From contig JAHDOV010000004.1 of the NCBI GenBank assembly GCA_018434685.1, positions 412,808 to 476,807 on the forward strand: 64,000 nucleotides of DNA, read 5' to 3'. Positions 34,304 through 42,329 of the stretch are shown here, piece after piece; positions within the stretch are counted from its first letter, which is position 1, and each line of letters starts with the position of its first letter. The stretch comes from Deltaproteobacteria bacterium. Its GTDB lineage: Bacteria; Desulfobacterota; Desulfomonilia; UBA1062. The notes beneath the pieces are model-generated. The model did no database searches, was not told the origin of the DNA, and was given only the letters and a program-made list of their open reading frames with translations. A program made the translations under genes and the position numbers.

Positions 34304-36601
34304 CTATCCTTTGTCAGGCTTGAGGATAATCGTTTCAGCCAGGAAGTCTTCTTCATCGGCACTACCCCCCATGTCGCCACGATCCGGTGTATCCGATGGT
34401 TCGCTTTTTGGGAGATTCGGGTTCATGATAACGGTCTGGTCGCCGGCATCGCTGTGGAGAATGACCGTTTCGGCAAGATCGACATCCCGGGCAGGGTCTT
34501 GCGGACCCTCGTGTTTGTGAGGGGGCGATGGTTGCTCAGATTCACCGCTATTGAGATCGTTGCCTCCTGCTCTTGTATTGACCGGGTCTGTTCCGGATTC
34601 AGGATTCAGGATTACCGTTTCATCCAGATCTTCTTCAAGACCTCCAGGAGTCACGTGCGAGCCTGCATCCGGGGCCGGCTCTTCGGGCTCACCTGTGCCC
34701 GGGACATGTTGGCCCGATTGCATCATGATGGTCTCAGTGATGATGTCATCGATTTTCCGCGGAGGTTCCACACGCACTTCATCGCTGGAGAGGATAACGG
34801 TCTCCAGTACATCTTCTTCATCTCCGCAGCGTGTGCCGGGGTCTGTATCGGTTGCCTGGAGGATGAGTGTTTCTTCCGGTTCATTCGCAATGGCCGGTTC
34901 GGGTTGGGCAGGCTCAGGTGCGCCCCCTGTCAGCACAACCGTTTCGGCAAATTCTTCTTCCCCGGCCTCGGGCTGTGCAGACCATCTTGAGAGAATCTGC
35001 CCGAGGATCTCATGAATTGCGTCATTGGCGGGCGGGCCTGCTTTTTCGGCAGCACTTTCCGATCCGGGCTGGAACAGGGTGTTACGGATTTCTCCCCGGA
35101 GTTTATCAAATGCCTTCCAGAAATCGCCCTCAGACAACCGGGACTCATCAGAAACAGAGCTCTTGAGCAAAGCCCATCCCAATCCGAGGGCGTCACGCCA
35201 GAGGCCGGACCATTTCTCCGGAACGGACTTTCCCTTAGGGGTCCAGAAGATGTTCTCAGGGCTGAACAGGTGGGAATACTCCTCCATCACAGAGGTCTCG
35301 GTAAAGGTTGCGGTGAGGGCATCGGTGCGCGTAAGGCCTGTTGCCAGCACGGCAGGTATGTCCCCCGCCTTCAGGGCCTGATTCCCTAAAAGGCCGTGAA
35401 ACCATACTGTGCCGAGAAAATAGTTTGCTGCCAGCGGAGGTGCACTCGGCAGATGCTTGAGCGGAACCCCGCCGATATCGATCAGGTTCGCCTGAAAATT
35501 CCAGAAGAAAGGCAGGAGGTTCTCCTCGTGCGTGAGGCTGATCCAGACCCTGTCGAGGCAGATATTAAAGGGGGTGTTCCGGCAGGATGTGATGCCCGAA
35601 AAAACGATACGGGCAAGTTGACCCAGGAAGGATAGTTTCAGGTATAGGATCTCGAGGAAAGACCGTTGGTCCTTATCAAACAGGAACGGGGTTGCTTGTG
35701 CTGCCTGAAGGGCAACGGCATCGACAGAGGGAATTCTGCCAAACTGCCTGGTTGCGTTGAGCCGGTCACGGAGTTCCCCGAAGGATGCCCCACAGAGCAC
35801 GGCAAGAAAGTCAAAGGCATTGATGGAGGCAGACTCAAGGATGAGCAGGTGAAAGGGGTAAAAGGAAAAGGGGATGATCCTGGTGAGTGCCAGATTACGC
35901 TGATCGTAACACTCGCCCTTCAGTGGGCACCGGGTGCAGGGGAACTGATCGCTTTCTGCCTCATCCAGGGAGCCGAATCCCGTTATCAGCTGATGAGGAT
36001 CTTTTATGCATTGCGGATCGGTATGATCAAGGGCAGATGCATAGAAATCCGTACGCCCTTTGTTTTGCAGACAATCCGGACAGTACAGGTAGCGTCTCAG
36101 GGATGATGGATATGCCTGAAGCCCGCAGGAGATGAGTAGGTCATCATCTTTGCAGAGCGCAAGAGAAGTGCCGCAGTGCGGGCAGGGGGGATGAAAGAAG
36201 ATCTCACGGGACCGGCAGTAGAAGAGCGGCTGAAATTGCTGTATCCGGCCGTCTTCACCGACCTGGTCTGCCAGCAGTATAGCGGAGCTGCCCAGGCTGC
36301 AGCGCTCGTATGCCTCCTGCCAGCATTGCTCCACCAGCTCATTGTTCAGCCCGGTGCTCTCGTTATTGGCCTGAGGATAGGTGTCTTTGTCGAGCAGGAG
36401 AAAAACCCGCTTTATGATACTGCCATGATCGCTTTCAATCCGGGCCTGGATGATGCGCGTAAAGGGACCGGATTCACTTATGATGGCGAAAGGAAAACGC
36501 AGCGCTCCACCAGGGGTGGTCTGGTGGGGAGTACGGGAGATATCGAGGCGGGAGATAGCCTTCCCGGGGTTGATATATGGCAGTAATGAAGGCATAACCA
36601 T
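34304..36601 (-). CDS. Unknown Zn-finger protein with eight FHA-ligand-like ETVIL motifs, first gene of the T6SS operon
   Basis: A 765-residue protein I do not recognise. Residues ~1-520 form a globular region with cysteine pairs CPHC (~140), CPDC (~175) and CTRC with a further Cys (~220), consistent with one or two zinc-binding ribbons. Residues ~540-765 are disordered, acidic and proline-rich, with eight short motifs of the form [EQ]-T-[VLI]-[VIM]-[LM], their Thr at about 554, 578, 601, 624, 662, 712, 723 and 757. Each offers a threonine with Leu or Met at +3, the residue type favoured by several FHA domains. With a kinase, phosphatase and FHA protein in the same cluster, this looks like a multi-site phospho-scaffold. 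No signal peptide or membrane segment is seen. The ribosome-binding site is weak. Confidence 0.8.
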   Translation of the reverse strand: MVMPSLLPYINPGKAISRLDISRTPHQTTPGGALRFPFAIISESGPFTRIIQARIESDHGSIIKRVFLLLDKDTYPQANNESTGLNNELVEQCWQEAYERCSLGSSAILLADQVGEDGRIQQFQPLFYCRSREIFFHPPCPHCGTSLALCKDDDLLISCGLQAYPSSLRRYLYCPDCLQNKGRTDFYASALDHTDPQCIKDPHQLITGFGSLDEAESDQFPCTRCPLKGECYDQRNLALTRIIPFSFYPFHLLILESASINAFDFLAVLCGASFGELRDRLNATRQFGRIPSVDAVALQAAQATPFLFDKDQRSFLEILYLKLSFLGQLARIVFSGITSCRNTPFNICLDRVWISLTHEENLLPFFWNFQANLIDIGGVPLKHLPSAPPLAANYFLGTVWFHGLLGNQALKAGDIPAVLATGLTRTDALTATFTETSVMEEYSHLFSPENIFWTPKGKSVPEKWSGLWRDALGLGWALLKSSVSDESRLSEGDFWKAFDKLRGEIRNTLFQPGSESAAEKAGPPANDAIHEILGQILSRWSAQPEAGEEEFAETVVLTGGAPEPAQPEPAIANEPEETLILQATDTDPGTRCGDEEDVLETVILSSDEVRVEPPRKIDDIITETIMMQSGQHVPGTGEPEEPAPDAGSHVTPGGLEEDLDETVILNPESGTDPVNTRAGGNDLNSGESEQPSPPHKHEGPQDPARDVDLAETVILHSDAGDQTVIMNPNLPKSEPSDTPDRGDMGGSADEEDFLAETIILKPDKG

Positions 36602-37072
36602 AGGATTTTAAAAGCAAATTGCAGTATAAAAACAGGTCAAATTATAAGACAGCTCCGCCATTCAAGGTGAAATCGATGCATAAAAGATTCTTTTTTCAGG
36701 CGCGAAGTGATATGCCCCTCTCGTTTAACACAACTACAAAAACTTGAAAATTTTCTATGGTCCATATTGAAGAGTACCTGCCGGAATGTCAAGCTGTTTG
36801 TGGCAGTTAGACCCAGTATTGACTGGAATAATAAGGCTTTTTGTTAGTTGTCAACAATGCCTGATCATACAGAAGCTGACTTTTCAGGACAGCCATGTAT
36901 CTTCTCTGTTCGGGGTTGATAACGAGAGACAACAGCACTCTTGAAGATAGATCCATCAGGGAACAAACGACAGTGCTGCCTTTCCCCCCAAAAATCTAAA
37001 GAGACCGATTGAAACGCTAAAATGGTTGCCCTGTGCGGGGACTCGGTGCGCCCCGGTTCGATAAGCCCGGAA
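36602..37072. other. 471-bp upstream region of the T6SS operon
   Basis: No convincing gene is present. Read leftward it contains three candidate promoter elements: TTGACA at 36849-36854 with TATTCC 18 bp on; the TTGACA at 36787-36792 described separately; and a perfect TATAAT at 36641-36646 with only a poor -35. No clear hemW terminator was found. Confidence 0.6.
36764..36792 (-). promoter_or_regulatory. Candidate main promoter of the T6SS operon
   Basis: Read leftward: TTGACA (36792-36787), a 17-bp spacer holding GGCAGG, then CAATAT. The start point would be near 36757, giving a leader of ~155 nt. The same arrangement occurs before the orphan tssJ (41252-41280), including TTGACAT, GGCAGG, AC and TT at the same offsets. 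Confidence 0.5.
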
Positions 37073-38203
37073 TTACAGCATGGCCAGGCTGTCCGCCACG
37101 GCCATGCCGGCCCGGGTGGGTCTGAGGCGGCCGTCGAAGATCTCGATGAGGCCTGAGGCGCACAGTTCTTTCAGCAGCAGGGCCTTGTCCTCCATGAGGT
37201 CGAAGCCGTATTGTCGGCGATACCTTTCCAGGTCGATCCCTTGTTTCGTCCTGAGCCCGAGGAACAGGGCCTCCATGCCCAGCTGTTCGTCATCGAGGGT
37301 CTCGGCGTCGTCGATGGGCAGCCTGTCTCCCTCGAGATCCAGCAAGTACCTGTCGAGGGCGCCGTGATTCCACCAGCGGCGCCGGTCTCTGAAGGAATGG
37401 GCCGACGGTCCGACACCGAGGTAGGGCGTATGGTCCCAGTACTTCTGGTTGTGCCGGGACGCATGATCCATGTCCATGGCGAAGTTGGAAACCTCGTAAT
37501 GGATGTATCCCGATTCCTCAAGAAACTCGGACGTCCTCATGAAGAAATCCCGCTGCGTCTCTTCCGGGGGGCGTGAGAATTCCCCTTTTTTGTAGCGGCG
37601 CCCGAGCGGTGTTCCATCCTTGATCTCCAGTTCGTAGCAGGACAGGTGGGCAGGGGAAAAGGTCAGGGCCTGACGGAGAGAGGCAAACCACCCCTGAAGG
37701 GTCTGGCCCGGCAGGCCGTAGATCAGGTCGATGCCGATATTGGTGAACCCGGCATGCAGGGCATCCTCGAGGGTCCGCAGGGCCTGTTTCCGGTCGTGCC
37801 GTCTGCCCAGAAGGAGCAGCTCCTGATCGTCAAGGGACTGGATGCCGATGCTGAGGCGGTTGATACCCAGGCCGTGCACCTCGCCCAGGGCCTCTCGGTC
37901 CCAATCGGCCGGGTTGACCTCGATGGTGGTCTCGGCATCGGGCACGATGGTGAAGACCTGGCGGATCGTGTCCATGAGGGCCCCGATCTGGGCTATGGAA
38001 AGGAGAGAGGGTGTTCCCCCTCCGAGATATACCGTGTCGAAGGAGGTGAACTCGTCGCGATATGCCTCGAGCTCCTTAAGAAGTGCATCGAGGTAGCGCG
38101 GGATGAGGCCGGTGTCCGTGACGGAATAGAAGTCGCAGTATGCACAACGGGACCGGCAGAACGGGATATGGAGGTACAGCCCGGGGACCGGGGCCTCTTC
38201 CAT
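37073..38203 (-). CDS. hemW: HemW-type radical SAM protein
   Basis: A 376-residue radical-SAM protein of the HemW/HemN-like family. The cluster-binding CxxxCxxC is at 16-23 (FCRSRCAYC), followed by GGGTPS and the C-terminal HemN_C domain. Such proteins act as haem chaperones and lack the coproporphyrinogen-oxidase N-terminal element of HemN, which is absent here as well. It lies 5 nt after lepA, forming a lepA-hemW pair common in bacteria. Confidence 0.92.
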   Translation of the reverse strand: MEEAPVPGLYLHIPFCRSRCAYCDFYSVTDTGLIPRYLDALLKELEAYRDEFTSFDTVYLGGGTPSLLSIAQIGALMDTIRQVFTIVPDAETTIEVNPADWDREALGEVHGLGINRLSIGIQSLDDQELLLLGRRHDRKQALRTLEDALHAGFTNIGIDLIYGLPGQTLQGWFASLRQALTFSPAHLSCYELEIKDGTPLGRRYKKGEFSRPPEETQRDFFMRTSEFLEESGYIHYEVSNFAMDMDHASRHNQKYWDHTPYLGVGPSAHSFRDRRRWWNHGALDRYLLDLEGDRLPIDDAETLDDEQLGMEALFLGLRTKQGIDLERYRRQYGFDLMEDKALLLKELCASGLIEIFDGRLRPTRAGMAVADSLAML

Positions 38204-38208
38204 GATCG

Positions 38209-40005
38209 TCAGTCCGTGTCGGACTTCAGGATCGCCAGGAAGGCGCTCTGGGGGATGCTGACCGAGCCGATCATCTTCATGCGCTTCTTTCCCTTCTTCT
38301 GCTTTTCAAGGAGCTTTCGTTTGCGGGTGATATCACCACCGTAGCACTTGGCTGTGACGTCTTTACGGAAGGCCGAGATCGTGGAGCGGGAGATGATCTC
38401 GCCGCCGATGGCCCCCTGGATGGCAATCTTGAACATCTGCCGGGGGATCTCGTCTCTGAGCCGGTCGCATGCCTGGACACCCCGGGCCCGGGCCCGCTCG
38501 CGGTGCACGATCTGGGACAGGGCATCGACCTTCTCGCCGTTGACGAGGATATCCAGGAGCACGAGGTGGCTCTCCCGGTAGTCGATGAGGTCGTAATCGA
38601 AGGAACCATAGCCCTGGGTCACGGATTTGAAACGATCGTAGAAATCGAAGATGACCTCGGCCAGGGGCATTTCAAAAGTCAGCTCGGCCCGGCCGGGGCT
38701 CGTGTAGCGCAGACTGGAATTGACGCCGCGCTTCTCGATGCACAGGGACATCACGGCACCGAGATAACGGTCCGGCATCATCATGGCAGCGCGTATATAG
38801 GGTTCCTCTGACTTTTCGATCGTGGTGATCTCCGGATAGTGGGAGGGATTGTCCACATCGATGACGCTTGAGTTCTTCAGGGTGAACCGGTAGCGGACGC
38901 TCGGCACGGTGAGGATGATGGACAGGTCATACTCCCGTTCGAGGCGTTCCTGGACGATGTCGAGGTGCAGGAGGCCGAGGAACCCGCACCGGAAACCCTG
39001 TCCCAGGGCGACCGAGGAGTCTTTCTCGTAGATAAAGGCCGCATCGTTGAGCTCGTATTTTTCCAGGGCCACGGCCAGGTCTTCGTAATCATCCGAGGCG
39101 ATGGGATAGATGGAGGCGAAAACCACCGGCTTGACTTCCTTGAACCCTGGCAGGGGCTTGTCGCAGGGCCGTTCATCCAGGGTGATCGTATCGCCGATAC
39201 TCACGTCGGAGACCGTCTTCACGCCGGCGATGATGTAGCCGACCTCGCCGGCACTAAGCTGATCCTTCTTCTCGCGCGAGAGGAGGAAATGTCCGACCTC
39301 CTCCACACGGTAGGCTGAATCATTGAACATGAACCGGATGATATCGCCGCTCCTGACGGTTCCCTCGAAGATGCGGCAGTGGATAACGGTACCGCGGAAG
39401 GAGTCGTAGTGAGCATCGAAAATCAGGGCAGCAAGCGGTGATCGGGCGTCGCCCCTGGGAGGTGGTACCCGGTGGACAACGGCCTCCAGGATTTCATCGA
39501 TCCCGGTCCCTTCCTTGGCAGAACACTTAAGGTGGGTGTCAGGGTCAAGCCCGAGTTCCGTGTCGATCTGTTCGAGGACCCGGTCAACGTCTGCAGAGGG
39601 GAGGTCGATCTTGTTGATGACCGGGATGATTTCAAGATCGTGTTCCATGGCGAGGTAGAGATTGGCAAGGGTCTGGGCCTGAACACCCTGTGCGGCATCG
39701 ATCAGGAGCAGGACACCCTCACAGGAAGCCAGAGAGCGGGACACCTCATAGGAGAAATCCACATGTCCCGGGGTATCGATGAGGTTCAGGTAATAGAGCT
39801 TGCCATCTTCGGCCTGATACGGCAGGGTGATGGCCTGGCTCTTGATCGTAATTCCCCGCTCCCGTTCGATATCCATGTTGTCGAGCATCTGGTCCCGGTA
39901 GGTCCGTGCGTTACAGATCCCGGTCTTCTGGATCAGGCGGTCGGCAAGGGTTGACTTGCCATGGTCGATATGGGCAATGATGCTGAAATTACGAATGTTT
40001 TCCAT
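38209..40005 (-). CDS. lepA: LepA, elongation factor 4
   Basis: A 598-residue translational GTPase with AHIDHGKST as P-loop, DTPGHVDF, NKIDLP, and the LepA-specific C-terminal end (GDITRKRKLLEKQKKGKKRMK). It back-translocates stalled ribosomes. The start MENIRNFSI is chosen over a GTG 18 nt upstream because it matches the conserved LepA N-terminus. Confidence 0.96.
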   Translation of the reverse strand: MENIRNFSIIAHIDHGKSTLADRLIQKTGICNARTYRDQMLDNMDIERERGITIKSQAITLPYQAEDGKLYYLNLIDTPGHVDFSYEVSRSLASCEGVLLLIDAAQGVQAQTLANLYLAMEHDLEIIPVINKIDLPSADVDRVLEQIDTELGLDPDTHLKCSAKEGTGIDEILEAVVHRVPPPRGDARSPLAALIFDAHYDSFRGTVIHCRIFEGTVRSGDIIRFMFNDSAYRVEEVGHFLLSREKKDQLSAGEVGYIIAGVKTVSDVSIGDTITLDERPCDKPLPGFKEVKPVVFASIYPIASDDYEDLAVALEKYELNDAAFIYEKDSSVALGQGFRCGFLGLLHLDIVQERLEREYDLSIILTVPSVRYRFTLKNSSVIDVDNPSHYPEITTIEKSEEPYIRAAMMMPDRYLGAVMSLCIEKRGVNSSLRYTSPGRAELTFEMPLAEVIFDFYDRFKSVTQGYGSFDYDLIDYRESHLVLLDILVNGEKVDALSQIVHRERARARGVQACDRLRDEIPRQMFKIAIQGAIGGEIISRSTISAFRKDVTAKCYGGDITRKRKLLEKQKKGKKRMKMIGSVSIPQSAFLAILKSDTD

Positions 40006-40547
40006 ATAGTATATTTGTTCCACCTTCTATGTGTAGTGTGTTGAAATCACTCGGAACAGCCCTCTGCACTCTTGAGAGAACACCCGTCCTCATCCAAAAT
40101 AATATGTCCTGCTGCCCCGGCCTTGTGCCAGGGTCTTCCCGGGACCATCGGTGATCCACAGGGATCGCCGGTACCAGGGGCAATGCCTTTGCGCTCCTGT
40201 AAGGATTTCCCTGCCGCCGGTGTGTCTGTTTTGCTGTAGTAAATGCCGCGGGGTTTGTCAATGGCTGCTTCGTCCCGGGCGTCATGCCGGAGGGCGCGGC
40301 ACCGGAATCGGCTGGAGCGGGGGGCAGGGCTGCAACGGTTGACTACCGCCTCGATACATCGAAAAAAGGCGTGGCCGATGACCGGCAACGCTGCCGTTTC
40401 CTCTCCGGCTGGCCGTCGTACCGTCAAGGAGGGATCAGCCCCCTGGTAATAAAGAAAACAGGGTCTGGTAACCAGGTCCCAGGAGTGTTCTTCGAACATC
40501 CCGGGCCCGGAGAGTATTCTTATGGAGATCTCCCGGTATCGCCTGCG
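40006..40547. other. Gap of ~540 bp between lepA and orphan tssJ, no gene recognised
   Basis: Both strands contain only short overlapping frames without family similarity or ribosome-binding sites; the longest (40047-40499 on the minus strand) has no recognisable motif. No repeat, tRNA or strong hairpin was noticed. The stretch may hold decayed sequence. Confidence 0.5.
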
Positions 40548-41066
40548 CTAGCGTCCCTGGGGGGTCAAGATCTTATTCCTGCCAAGGATCAGGGTGATGT
40601 TCATCTTCCCCGGGACATTGGTCCGGTGGAGGCCTTTCTTGACCACCGGGATCTTGTAGAAGCGTATGCTGCCGGCTTTGTCCATGCCGGAGTAGCCGGC
40701 CACGATGCCGATATATTTCACCCCCACTTCCCGGTCAAGCGTCATGGTCAGCTCCTGATCCGGGTGCACGATCACCCGCCTGGTGCCTGCCACGCTGGGG
40801 TCGAAAATACCACACTCGGAAAGCTGAAGCAGGCCGTCCTGCTGGTCGGCGAACCGTTGGAAGGCCTTGGGATCTTTGAGCTGATAGACACACACCGACA
40901 GGGTGTGCGCTGCCTCGTCATGCAAGTTGAGCTGTTTGTCCGCCCTGAGATTGATTGTTATGGCGTCGGGCTCATACACCCACCGCGGCGGGTTATGTTT
41001 TGCACAAGAGAAGAGCAGGAAAAGACTACAGATTAGCAGGATTGCCACGGAAACAGATCTTTTCAT
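40548..41066 (-). CDS. TssJ, second copy outside the T6SS operon
   Basis: A 172-residue lipoprotein very like the operon copy: lipobox FSC with Cys-Ala, then NPPRWVYEPDAITINL, TLSVCVYQLKDPKAF, IFDPSVA, IVHPDQEL and the FYKIP strand. By eye the mature parts share around half their residues, and some DNA segments are nearly identical. It starts at an ATG behind TTAGGAGG. An orphan tssJ might supply an alternative outer-membrane anchor, or be a recent duplicate. No other T6SS gene is nearby. Confidence 0.9.
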   Translation of the reverse strand: MKRSVSVAILLICSLFLLFSCAKHNPPRWVYEPDAITINLRADKQLNLHDEAAHTLSVCVYQLKDPKAFQRFADQQDGLLQLSECGIFDPSVAGTRRVIVHPDQELTMTLDREVGVKYIGIVAGYSGMDKAGSIRFYKIPVVKKGLHRTNVPGKMNITLILGRNKILTPQGR

Positions 41067-41251
41067 CCTAGAGCCTCCTAACGTCTCACAAGGGATATCG
41101 AACTCCTGCAAGAGATCCTCACTGGTGCCACGATTGAGCGATGTGTCGAACCGCTCTTTGATCTCTTCGTGTCCTCAATTATCCGTGCGAAGCAATGATA
41201 CCCTTTCATCGCAAAAACAAACACCTGGAACCGTGCAGCATCAATGGTGTG

Positions 41252-41280
41252 ATAATTAAACGTGCCTGCCAATATGTCAA
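41252..41280 (-). promoter_or_regulatory. Candidate promoter of the orphan tssJ
   Basis: Read leftward: TTGACA (41280-41275), 17 bp including GGCAGG, then AATTAT (four of six -10 matches). The predicted leader is ~180 nt. It resembles the candidate T6SS operon promoter at 36764-36792 beyond the -35 and -10 boxes. Confidence 0.55.
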
Positions 41281-41353
41281 GATAATTGTGGCCCCCAGTC
41301 GGTGTACCGATAAGCCCCCGGGAGGCTTCGGGGCGGGAAAGAGGGGAGAACGG

Positions 41354-42178
41354 TCAATATATGACTGCAGCCAGATACCCCACCACCGATGCCTTGTCTC
41401 CGGTGATGTGCCCTGAATGGGCATAGTGCAGGATCTTCGAGGTCTTCCTGCCGATGGCCCTGGCGTAAAGCAGTGCTGTCATGATCGGACCTCCACCGCA
41501 CGCCTCGCACTCACTGCGGTCAAGGTCGCGGCGCAGTCCCGCGGGGTCGAATTCCTCGATCCGTCTGACCACCCTGGAATCCATGTCCTCGGCCTTGGCG
41601 GCCGAGTGGAAATGCGATAGATCGGAGCTTGCCACCACGAGAACCTCTCCGGGATCTTCAATCTGTGTTGCAAGGCTATGGGCAAGGGCTTCACACAGGG
41701 TAAAGTCCTGCTGACCCATGATGAGCCCGCAGAGTCTGAAGGACTTCACTACGGACTGGAGGAAGGGGAGCTGGATCTCGAGGGCATGTTCTGCGGTGTG
41801 GGGACGCCTGTCATCCTGTATGTCCGGTGAGGAGTGCAGGAGCCTGTCGCAGAGATCCTCGTCCACGTCGATGATCCCCAGGGGGGTTTCGAACCCCCCC
41901 CTGGCCCAGACCGAAACGAAAGGGAAATAGGTCCGGTGGGAAGGGCTTATTACCACGACCGTGGAATAGTCATGGCCAAAGAGTGTCTTGTAGGCATACG
42001 CAGCAACCGGTCCGGAGTACAGGTAGCCGGCATGGGGACTGATGATGGCCGCGGGTTTCTCGGCTATTTCCGGGATGGCCGCATCTTTCAGATAGCGGGA
42101 GATGTCGTTCCTGAGGGTGCTGGGGTTATCCGGATACCAGCTGCCCGCAATCACGGGTTTTCGGATCGGACCATTCAT
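41354..42178 (-). CDS. MEMO-family protein (AmmeMemoRadiSam protein B)
   Basis: A 274-residue MEMO1-type protein starting at the ATG behind AAAGGAGG. Typical features: the IRKPVIAGSWYP start, ISPHAGYLYSGPVAAYAY, ISPSHR, EHALEIQLPFLQ, SSDLSHF and the CGGGPI loop. The family is related to extradiol dioxygenases but metal use varies. In many genomes it is adjacent to AMMECR1 and a radical SAM enzyme; neither is visible here. The biochemical role is not established. Confidence 0.92.
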   Translation of the reverse strand: MNGPIRKPVIAGSWYPDNPSTLRNDISRYLKDAAIPEIAEKPAAIISPHAGYLYSGPVAAYAYKTLFGHDYSTVVVISPSHRTYFPFVSVWARGGFETPLGIIDVDEDLCDRLLHSSPDIQDDRRPHTAEHALEIQLPFLQSVVKSFRLCGLIMGQQDFTLCEALAHSLATQIEDPGEVLVVASSDLSHFHSAAKAEDMDSRVVRRIEEFDPAGLRRDLDRSECEACGGGPIMTALLYARAIGRKTSKILHYAHSGHITGDKASVVGYLAAVIY

Positions 42179-42196
42179 CGTGGACCTCCTTTCAGA

Positions 42197-42224
42197 CCAG
42201 GGTATGAGGTGTACGGTATAAGGT
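42197..42224 (+). repeat. Heptamer array, left arm (NNNRGGT)
   Basis: Four consecutive 7-nt units: CCAGGGT, ATGAGGT, GTACGGT, ATAAGGT, each ending GGT. They lie 18 nt upstream of the MEMO start codon. On the minus strand they read as ACC-initiated heptamers. Confidence 0.65.
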
Positions 42225-42292
42225 TTATGAATCAAATGAAAAAAACAGGGCACCTACTACAGGACAGAATAAAAAGATCCGTATCCCGGTTA

Positions 42293-42320
42293 ACCTTGTA
42301 CCCTGGACCCTGTACCTAAT
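42293..42320 (+). repeat. Heptamer array, right arm, inverted (ACCNNNN)
   Basis: Units ACCTTGT, ACCCTGG, ACCCTGT, ACCTAAT, all with ACC at the same phase. This is the inverse of the left arm ~70 bp away: reverse-complemented it gives ATTAGGT, ACAGGGT, CCAGGGT, ACAAGGT. The two arms could pair imperfectly. The argC stop codon is at 42330. Confidence 0.65.
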
Positions 42321-42329
42321 AGAACTAAG

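Noticed and set aside
14065-36601. Contractile phage tail or extracellular injection system instead of T6SS
   Set aside because: TssJLM membrane complex, ClpV, TssA and Hcp are all present, and no phage head, integrase or lysis gene is seen.
36764-36820. Sigma-54 type promoter ahead of the T6SS operon
   Set aside because: A TGGCAG occurs on the plus strand but the paired GC at the required 10-base distance is absent and the orientation is wrong.
40047-40499. Minus-strand frame of 150 codons between lepA and the orphan tssJ
   Set aside because: No ribosome-binding site, domain or consistent codon use; treated as non-coding.
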